The position numbers and the translations under genes are program-made. Of a DNA stretch of 16,880 bases, positions 9,174 to 14,926 are shown in pieces. Each line of letters opens with the position of its first letter. The stretch's first letter is position 1. The notes below the pieces were generated by a model, which searched no databases, was not told the origin of the DNA, and worked only from the letters and a program-made list of their open reading frames with translations. Source of the stretch: Anaerolineae bacterium (GTDB lineage Bacteria > Chloroflexota > Anaerolineae > 4572-78); the NCBI GenBank assembly GCA_027022125.1, contig JALVZI010000608.1, positions 1,803 to 18,682 of the forward strand, given 5' to 3'.

Positions 9174-9204
9174 CGTAGAGACGCCCAAATTGGGCATCTC
9201 TACG
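9174..9204. repeat. GTAGAGACG palindromic hairpin (REP-like)
   Basis: CGTAGAGACGCCCAA pairs with TTGGGCATCTCTACG, 15 bp with one C/T difference, around a single central A. Short palindromes of the TAGAGACG type are dispersed in many Chloroflexota and cyanobacterial genomes. There is only one copy in this window. It could act as an RNA hairpin downstream of the NHL/C13 gene, but there is no T run typical of a terminator. Confidence 0.55.
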
Positions 9205-9289
9205 GGATTGATCAGTATACGTTTTCCCCTGCCGACGCAGAGCATATCGAAGGGTGAAATCGGCAAGATACCATTGCATGGTACACGGT

Positions 9290-9501
9290 GAACTAAATGA
9301 AACTTTTGAAAAGTGTGCCCAAATTACAAAAACCATCGGCAATTTTTTAAATGTCATTCCCGCGAAAGCGGGAATCTACTATGTTTTGCTGTGGATTCCG
9401 GATATTTCCCTGCGGGAAATTCCGGAATGACATTTAAAATCCGTGAAATTTGTGAAAATTCGTGGTTGAATTTCAAACACACAAAAAGTTTCAACCAGTT
9501 C
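9290..9501 (+). mobile_element. MITE-like element, copy A
   Basis: A 212-bp non-coding element. Its ends are inverted repeats: GAACTAAATGAAACTTTT at the left and the complement of GAACTGGTTGAAACTTTT at the right (15 of 18 identical). The flanking triplets are both GGT (9287-9289 and 9502-9504), consistent with a 3-bp target duplication. The centre (9353-9431) is itself bounded by GTCATTCC and GGAATGAC and contains two hairpins, one with 8-bp stem ATTCCCGC and GAAA loop and one with outer stem ATTCCGG. It lacks any transposase, so it would need one supplied in trans. Confidence 0.7.
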
Positions 9502-9534
9502 GGTTACATGTGAAGAGTAATTTATCATACGAAC

Positions 9535-9540
9535 GGGAGA
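9535..9540 (+). promoter_or_regulatory. Ribosome binding site of the C25 gene
   Basis: GGGAGA sits 4 bases before ATG 9545 and supports this start, which is followed directly by a signal peptide. With MITE-like copy A ending at 9501, any promoter lies in the 43-base gap or inside the element. A weak TATCAT at 9523-9528 has no convincing -35 partner. Confidence 0.5.
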
Positions 9541-9544
9541 AAAC

Positions 9545-12500
9545 ATGAACGCTAAATTGGCTTTTACCACCTTATTGGTTGCATTGTTATTAGTGTCTTT
9601 AAGTGTTTTGCTATCGCCGGTTTTAACCATCGCCGCACCGCCACCACTGACACATACATCCACATCCACGATTGCAACCTCTACTGCAAAAACCGCAACG
9701 CCATTGAGCAAAAACAACAATCAAAAAAACGCAATTGATAGTCTAGTGGCTGCGCCCGATTTAATCGTTGAAAGCATTGTTTATAGCCCTACCAACCCGG
9801 CGGTTAGTCAGGGAACAACCATTACGGTTACGGTCAAAAATCAGGGGGGTGAAGCGGCTTCTGGTTTTTACGTTCACTTATATATTGACCCTGCCGATGA
9901 GCCACCCATCAGTACCACAACTTATACATCTCGTACATATTGGGGAGTTCCTCTTAATCCGGGTTCTTCATTTAAATGGGTACGCACCAACCAAACCTTT
10001 GCCGTCAGCGGTACACACCGAATTTACGCTTGGGTAGACCGAGATAATCAAATAGCCGAATCCAATGAAAACAACAACCAAAAGAGTGTCAACATCTTTG
10101 TCGGTTCATCTTCCGGTGCCGACGGTTATGAGCCGGACAATACCTGCGCGCAAGCGTCCTCTATTACCACCGATGGCGCAGAGCAATTACACAACCTTTA
10201 TCCCGTACCGGACCAAGACTGGGTAAAGTTTTCGGCTACTGCCGGCGTTCTGTACCGCGTGCAAGCTCTTGCCGACGGCGCTGATGCAGATTTGTCTATT
10301 GAATTGTATAGCACCTGCGACGGCGAACCCAGTTTTGGCAGCGGCGCAGAATTTGAATTTACCCCTCCGGCAGACGGAACTTACTACCTGAAAATCGAAC
10401 ACACGCAAGACACTTATGGATCGGATACCACTTACCGGCTGAAAGTAACAACGCAAAATAATTGCGCCGGTTTTTACGAACCTAATGATACTTGTAATAT
10501 GGCGAAGGATATTGCAGTAAACGGGGTGTCACAAACACATAACTTTTGCCGAAAAGATGACACAGATTGGAGCCGTTTTCCTGTTCAAGCAGGTAGTGTA
10601 TATCGTATTTCCGCCAGTAATATAGGTGCTGATGCAAATGCTCAATTAAGCCTTTATGGTAATTGCCAAGAAGTGTCCTTTGGCAGCGGACAACAACACA
10701 TAGACTTTCCTGCTTCTTACAACGGATTTGTATTTGTTAAAATAGAAAACCAGCCGGGAACGCTTTATGGCAGCAATACAGAGTATCACCTTCAGGTTTC
10801 TCGAATCAACGGGTGCAATACAGATGCGTTTGAAATGGACGACACACCGGTAGATGCAAGCACATTAAATCTTGGCGGCACGGGGCAAACACATAATATC
10901 TGCCCGGCGGGGGATGTAGATTGGGCTAAATTTCAAGCAACCGCCGGTCTTACCTACACTATGGAAACTTTGAATCTGGGCAGCAAAGGAGACACAAAAA
11001 TGTGTCTCTACAACGCCGACGGCACAACGCGGTTAATTTGTGATGACGACAATGGCGCCGGATATGGGTCTCGAATAACATGGGTAGCGCCGAGTACCGG
11101 CAACTATATGCTGCGAGTACAACACTATGATGCCGGTATGGCAGGCGATGATACACAATATGATTTGCGCGTTTTCACCGGCATTTGCCAAACAGACCAC
11201 TACGAAACAGACAACTCGCGCAGTGAAGCCTCAAGTATTACGGTTGACGGAAGTACGCGCGACCACAACTTTTGCCCCAAAGGAGACGTTGATTGGACAT
11301 CCTTTGATATTAGTACGCCGGGCAACTATATAATTGAAACCGTCAATTTGGGCGTAGAGGCAGATACAGTTATCGAACTTTACGATACTGCCGGAAACTT
11401 CATCGCAAGTAACGACGACGGTGATAACGGCACTGCTTCTCGATTGTACCACAATTTCAGCACCGCCGGCACCTATTACGTTAAAGTGCGCCCCTACAAC
11501 GCTTTTCGGTACGGCAGTGGTACAAAATACTCTTTAAAAATTTATCCGGGGACTCCCACGCCACCCACAGCAACGCCAACGCCTACCCTCACCCCCACTG
11601 CTACACCTACGCCGCCGCCTTCGCAGGTACAAACAATCATCTTGTACAATCGAGACCGCACAGCCGCGCTATACGGTAGCGCAACCGCAGACCAACTGAC
11701 AAACAAACTTTATGCTTTAGCCCGACACACTCAGGTAAAAGGGGATGTCATCTTGTTAAACAACAATGCTACGGTTAAGTCTGCGTATACAGATTGGGTA
11801 TCTCACCTGAATGATGTTGATAAAGCCAATCAAGTATCTGCCGCCATCCGCAGTCTAATCATGAACTACTTACAACAACACAAAGATGTAAAATACATCG
11901 TTTTGGTTGGCGATGACCGCTTACTCCCTTTTCGGCGAGTTATTGACAATACACCCAATGAAAAGTTCCGAGAACATCGCTACGCAAAAGCAGATAGTAA
12001 TAATCCTACCGGTGCAGCCTTGCAAGCCAACTACTTCCTCAGTGATGATTATTACGCTGACCGTCAACCAACTCCCTTTAACGAGCGAGAACTATACATT
12101 CCGGACTTGGCAATCGGGCGGTTAATAGAAAGCCCCACCGAAATTATGGCTTTTATCGACAACTTTTTACTTTCTCCCGTTACTACGGTAAACAAAGCGT
12201 TGATAACCGGCTATGATTTTGTGCAAGATGTAGGTAGCGGCAACTGCCAAGACTGGCAGGCAAATATAGGAAATAACCAAGTCGATTGCACATTAATAGG
12301 GAGTATGTGGTCAGCTAACGATTATCGCAACAAACAGTTACATGCTTCTCCACCTTTTAAAATACAGTCTATAAACGGACACGCCAACCATTATATGGAA
12401 GGCGTGCCCAACCAGAATGAACAATCTATCAATGCCACAGAAATTGCCGGTGCGACATCTGATTTAAGTGGCGCACTAATTTATACTTTGGGCTGCCACA

Positions 12501-13705
12501 GCGGGTTGAATGTCCCACCTTCCAACACATTAGGACCAATTGATTTAGCGCAAGCCTTTGCTCAAAAGAAAGCAAACTACGTTGCCAATACCGGCTACGG
12601 CTGGGGCGGGCATGGTCAAATCGTCTTGTCCGAAAAACTAATACGCTTTTATAACCAAGAATTGGTCAAGAGTTCGAGTTCGGATGTTGCCATAGGTGAT
12701 GCGCTGAAAATTGCCAAACAACGCTATTATCAGCAACATCAAAAATTTACCGGGTATGACGAAAAAATACTGGAAGAACTTACACTTTACGGGTTGCCGA
12801 TGTATCGGTTGCATACCGGTACCAACCGTGCCGTCTCTACCGGTAATGATTTTCCCAGTGTTGATTTAACGGCTAACTTGCCGGGTAGTTTTGGTAATGA
12901 AACGGTAATGTCCGGCACAATTAACATTCAACTAACCGGCGCATTGGGTGCAGACCAAGTAATGACCAAAGTTGATGACAACGATGGCAGTTATTATACT
13001 TTAGACGGACACTATCATGCTACCACCGGACAGCCGGTTCAGCCCCTTTTCTTTATCGATATAACTTCCGGTGGGCAAACGGCACGCTCGGTAGTATTTC
13101 GAGGCGGTAGTTATGAGGCACTGAGTAACTTCAATCCTTTGATTCTTTCGCCGGTCAACGATTACCTCACTCAAACTACTGAAATCTCACTTGATGCGGA
13201 TAATGGCTGGTTTCCGGCAACACCTTTGGGACTGCAAAATCAGGAAGATTATTCTAATTTGGTTGTTCAAATGGGACAATATAACACCGGCAGCCAAGAA
13301 GCGCGTCTGTATAACGATATGCAAGTAGACCTTTATTACAGCACGAGTTCAGACAGAAATGCACCGGAAATAACTGTTGTAGATGGACTATATGACCAAA
13401 ACACCGGTGAAGTTGAGGTTAAAGTTGGCGCTATTGATGACGCTTCCGGTATTCAGACAGTCATAGTGGTTTATAATGACCCAAGCAATTTAATGGAAAA
13501 GAGTCTCTCTTTACATTTTGATACTGATATGCACAAATGGGTTGGCTCTTTCCCGGGCACTCCAACAACAGACTATTGGGTTCAAGCGATAGATGGTGCC
13601 GGAAACAAGACAGAAGCCACCAATAAAGGTGTACATTTCACGCCCGGTGAAAAACCGGCTGAAGGCAGCTTCCATACTGTTTACCTGCCACTTGTCATAA
13701 AATAA
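9545..13705 (+). CDS. Giant exported CARDB/4xPPC protein with C25 (gingipain)-like peptidase domain
   Basis: A 1386-residue exported protein. Signal peptide 1-31 (long hydrophobic run ending TIAAP), then a Ser/Thr-rich stretch. Residues about 70-185 are a CARDB domain (PDLIVESIVYSP, VKNQGGEAASGFYVHLY, ESNENNN). Four PPC domains follow at about 190-305, 310-425, 428-545 and 552-665, each with E.D(D/N), HN and D.DW signatures and an LY strand. Residues 669-694 are a TPTPT-rich linker. Residues about 695-1095 are a C25-like clan CD peptidase: YIVLVGDDRLLPFRRV, YFLSDDYYAD, IPDLAIGRL, His946 in INGHANH and Cys984 in TLGCHSGLNVP. Beta-sandwich domains follow and the protein ends VYLPLVIK. It is a probable surface protease; specificity cannot be read from sequence. 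PPC1 is very similar to the single PPC of the upstream C13-like protein. Confidence 0.92.
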   Translation: MNAKLAFTTLLVALLLVSLSVLLSPVLTIAAPPPLTHTSTSTIATSTAKTATPLSKNNNQKNAIDSLVAAPDLIVESIVYSPTNPAVSQGTTITVTVKNQGGEAASGFYVHLYIDPADEPPISTTTYTSRTYWGVPLNPGSSFKWVRTNQTFAVSGTHRIYAWVDRDNQIAESNENNNQKSVNIFVGSSSGADGYEPDNTCAQASSITTDGAEQLHNLYPVPDQDWVKFSATAGVLYRVQALADGADADLSIELYSTCDGEPSFGSGAEFEFTPPADGTYYLKIEHTQDTYGSDTTYRLKVTTQNNCAGFYEPNDTCNMAKDIAVNGVSQTHNFCRKDDTDWSRFPVQAGSVYRISASNIGADANAQLSLYGNCQEVSFGSGQQHIDFPASYNGFVFVKIENQPGTLYGSNTEYHLQVSRINGCNTDAFEMDDTPVDASTLNLGGTGQTHNICPAGDVDWAKFQATAGLTYTMETLNLGSKGDTKMCLYNADGTTRLICDDDNGAGYGSRITWVAPSTGNYMLRVQHYDAGMAGDDTQYDLRVFTGICQTDHYETDNSRSEASSITVDGSTRDHNFCPKGDVDWTSFDISTPGNYIIETVNLGVEADTVIELYDTAGNFIASNDDGDNGTASRLYHNFSTAGTYYVKVRPYNAFRYGSGTKYSLKIYPGTPTPPTATPTPTLTPTATPTPPPSQVQTIILYNRDRTAALYGSATADQLTNKLYALARHTQVKGDVILLNNNATVKSAYTDWVSHLNDVDKANQVSAAIRSLIMNYLQQHKDVKYIVLVGDDRLLPFRRVIDNTPNEKFREHRYAKADSNNPTGAALQANYFLSDDYYADRQPTPFNERELYIPDLAIGRLIESPTEIMAFIDNFLLSPVTTVNKALITGYDFVQDVGSGNCQDWQANIGNNQVDCTLIGSMWSANDYRNKQLHASPPFKIQSINGHANHYMEGVPNQNEQSINATEIAGATSDLSGALIYTLGCHSGLNVPPSNTLGPIDLAQAFAQKKANYVANTGYGWGGHGQIVLSEKLIRFYNQELVKSSSSDVAIGDALKIAKQRYYQQHQKFTGYDEKILEELTLYGLPMYRLHTGTNRAVSTGNDFPSVDLTANLPGSFGNETVMSGTINIQLTGALGADQVMTKVDDNDGSYYTLDGHYHATTGQPVQPLFFIDITSGGQTARSVVFRGGSYEALSNFNPLILSPVNDYLTQTTEISLDADNGWFPATPLGLQNQEDYSNLVVQMGQYNTGSQEARLYNDMQVDLYYSTSSDRNAPEITVVDGLYDQNTGEVEVKVGAIDDASGIQTVIVVYNDPSNLMEKSLSLHFDTDMHKWVGSFPGTPTTDYWVQAIDGAGNKTEATNKGVHFTPGEKPAEGSFHTVYLPLVIK

Positions 13706-13710
13706 ATATA

Positions 13711-14117
13711 GAACTGATTGAAATCTTTTGTGTATTTAGGTTCTGTTGACGTTTGCCGATTTTCACCCTTCGATACGCCCTGCGGCTACTCAGGATGCGT
13801 TTTTCCCGCTGAAAACAAGACGTCAACACGCTCTAAAATTCAACCACGAATTCTCACAAATTTCACGGATTTTGAATGTCATACCGGATATTTCCCTGCA
13901 AGAAATTCCGGTATCCAGAATAAAATGATGGATTCTCGCTTTCGCATCCGCAGGGCACAGGCGGGAATGACATCAGATAAAATATAGCGAAAAATCACCT
14001 TTCATCGTTTTAAAAAACAATCTCAAACCAAATTTGGCACTTTTGCAAGAGGTCTATTTAAAAAATTGCCGATGGTTTCCGTAACTTTGGCACACTTTTC
14101 AAAAGTTTCATTTAGTT
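13711..14117 (-). mobile_element. MITE-like element, copy C, inverted and interrupted
   Basis: It starts 5 bp after the C25 stop codon with GAACTGATTGAAATC and ends near 14117 with CATTTAGTT, matching the element reversed. It is longer than the other copies because of an extra segment of about 100 bp at 13738-13837 and another of about 80 bp at about 13973-14055. The core palindromic module is at 13878-13971. No matching flanking triplet is seen, and the last base of the right end differs, so this copy looks older or rearranged. Confidence 0.6.
13738..13837. repeat. Segment inserted in copy C, with short inverted ends
   Basis: This segment interrupts the MITE-like copy C. TGTTGACGT (13744-13752) and ACGTCAACA (13820-13828) are perfect inverted repeats near its ends. 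Its interior TTGCCGATTTTCACCCTTCGATA matches, inverted, the 9242-9266 segment upstream of copy A, so it is a second dispersed repeat. Confidence 0.45.
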
Positions 14118-14215
14118 ACTCACCTTACGTAGTTCGAGATTTAACAAGCATTCCATATTGTGTCATAGCGGATTTGCCCCCTTCCCCGAGGGGAAGGGGG
14201 GATACAGGGGGGATG
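14118..14215. repeat. Direct repeat D, copy 1
   Basis: Begins ACTCACCTTACGTAGTTC and ends ACAGGGGGGATG. It is about 95% identical to 14253-14352, one unit every 135 bp. It contains a perfect GC-rich hairpin at 14177-14200 (CCCCCTTCCCC against GGGGAAGGGGG with a GA loop). Confidence 0.7.
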
Positions 14216-14252
14216 AGAGAAATCCTCAAAAGGCATTTGTTGCCAATAAATC

Positions 14253-14352
14253 ACTCACCTTACGCAGTTCGAGATTTTTAACAAGCATTCCATATTGTGC
14301 CATAGCGGATTTGCCCCCTTCCCCGAGGGGAAAGGGGGATACAGGGGGGATG
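14253..14352. repeat. Direct repeat D, copy 2
   Basis: Second copy of the unit at 14118-14215, with TACGCAGTTC instead of TACGTAGTTC, two extra T residues in the T run, and one extra A in the right arm of the GC-rich hairpin (14314-14338). It ends 7 bases before MITE-like copy B. Confidence 0.7.
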
Positions 14353-14359
14353 TCGTTTT

Positions 14360-14572
14360 GAACTAAATGAAACTTTTGAGAAGTGTGCCAAAATTACAGA
14401 GACCATCGGCAATTTTTTTAAATGTCATTCCCGCTTGCGCGGGAATCCACGATGTTTTGCTGTGGATTCCGGATATTTCCCTGCGGGAAATTTCGGAATG
14501 ACATTTAAAACCCGTGAAATTTGTGAAAATTCGTGGCTGAATTTCAAACACACAAAAAGTTTCAATAAGTTC
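14360..14572 (+). mobile_element. MITE-like element, copy B
   Basis: 213 bp, in the same orientation as copy A and about 90% or more identical to it by eye. It has the same ends (GAACTAAATGAAACTTTT and a right end closing AAGTTC) and matching TTT flanks (14357-14359 and 14573-14575), consistent with a 3-bp target duplication. The first hairpin keeps its ATTCCCGC stem but has the loop TTGC instead of GAAA. It has no coding capacity. Confidence 0.7.
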
Positions 14573-14579
14573 TTTGTCA

Positions 14580-14692
14580 AATTCTCGACTGCGTAACATC
14601 AGTAAATCATAATTTTCGTACAGAATCTGACTTATCGAGTCCCATAGTGCATCATCCAATCTAAAAAGTAGGATTATGCCGTCTGTAATGGC
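14580..14692 (-). pseudogene. Possible remnant of a small gene
   Basis: The minus strand reads about 37 residues in the style of a real protein (DGIILLFRLDDALWDSI, then ILYENYDLLMLRSREFDKEL) between a stop near 14693 and the edge of MITE-like copy B, where the reading runs into repeat-derived sequence. No ATG fits; the only start in frame is TTG at 14659. The family is not recognised. It may be the end of a gene cut by the element, or chance. Confidence 0.25.
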
Positions 14693-14708
14693 TCATCTGA
14701 AAATCTTC

Positions 14709-14843
14709 ACCACAGAGGCACAGAGACACGGAGAATTCAAAAATTTTTGAGTTTCAGTTCAAATTTTCATCAAAAATTACAAATTCTGCTGTATAGTCGG
14801 CTCTCAAACCTTATTTTTCTCTGTTTCTCTGCGCCTCTGCGGT
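14709..14843. repeat. CACAGAGGCACAGAGAC inverted repeat
   Basis: The left arm ACCACAGAGGCACAGAGACA (continuing CGGAG, 14709-14733) and right arm 14819-14843 match in 21 of 25 positions when inverted, with an AT-rich middle of 85 bp. Arms of this type are widespread in environmental bacterial genomes and probably mark a non-autonomous element. It lies close to the 3' end of the convergent membrane-protein gene. Confidence 0.6.
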
Positions 14844-14926
14844 TTAATTTTTTCACGGGCAATAACCCGACAATTAAGGTTGGACGATGTAATAGATATG
14901 TGCATCCAATTATCGAACGAAAGATT

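Larger units (their letters stand above)
8941..9544. other. Repeat-bearing intergenic region, 604 bp
   Basis: No gene is supported here. From left to right it holds an unremarkable 90 bases, a CACGAATT-type inverted repeat (9034-9113), a GTAGAGACG-type hairpin (9174-9204), a short segment shared with 13753-13780, a small TACCAT/ATGGTA dyad (9269-9283), and a complete MITE-like element (9290-9501). Only 43 bases separate the element from the next start codon. ORFs crossing it are translations of repeats. Confidence 0.7.
13706..14926. other. Repeat-rich intergenic region between convergent genes, 1.2 kb
   Basis: No intact gene is supported. It contains, in order, an inverted and interrupted MITE-like copy C (13711-14117), two direct repeats of about 100 bp with GC-rich hairpins (14118-14215, 14253-14352), MITE-like copy B (14360-14572), a possible gene remnant on the minus strand (about 14580-14692), and a CACAGAGGCACAGAGAC inverted repeat (14709-14843). 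Copies C and B are inverted with respect to each other and enclose the direct repeats. No clear Rho-independent terminator was found for either convergent gene. Confidence 0.7.

Noticed and set aside
9174..9204. Rho-independent terminator of the NHL/C13 gene
   Set aside because: The hairpin is good but no T run follows it, and it lies 234 bp after the stop codon. It fits a dispersed palindrome better.
9379..9720. 113-residue minus-strand ORF
   Set aside because: It combines antisense of the C25 signal peptide region with a translation of MITE-like copy A. The same VETFCVFEIQPRIFTNF reading recurs in copy B, so it is repeat-derived.
13718..13987. 89-residue plus-strand ORF after the C25 gene
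   Set aside because: It lies entirely within the interrupted MITE-like copy C and its inserted segment, and has no credible ribosome site.
14118..14352. CRISPR array
   Set aside because: There are only two repeats of about 100 bp with one 37-bp spacer, and the units contain GC-rich hairpins. This does not fit CRISPR repeat and spacer sizes.
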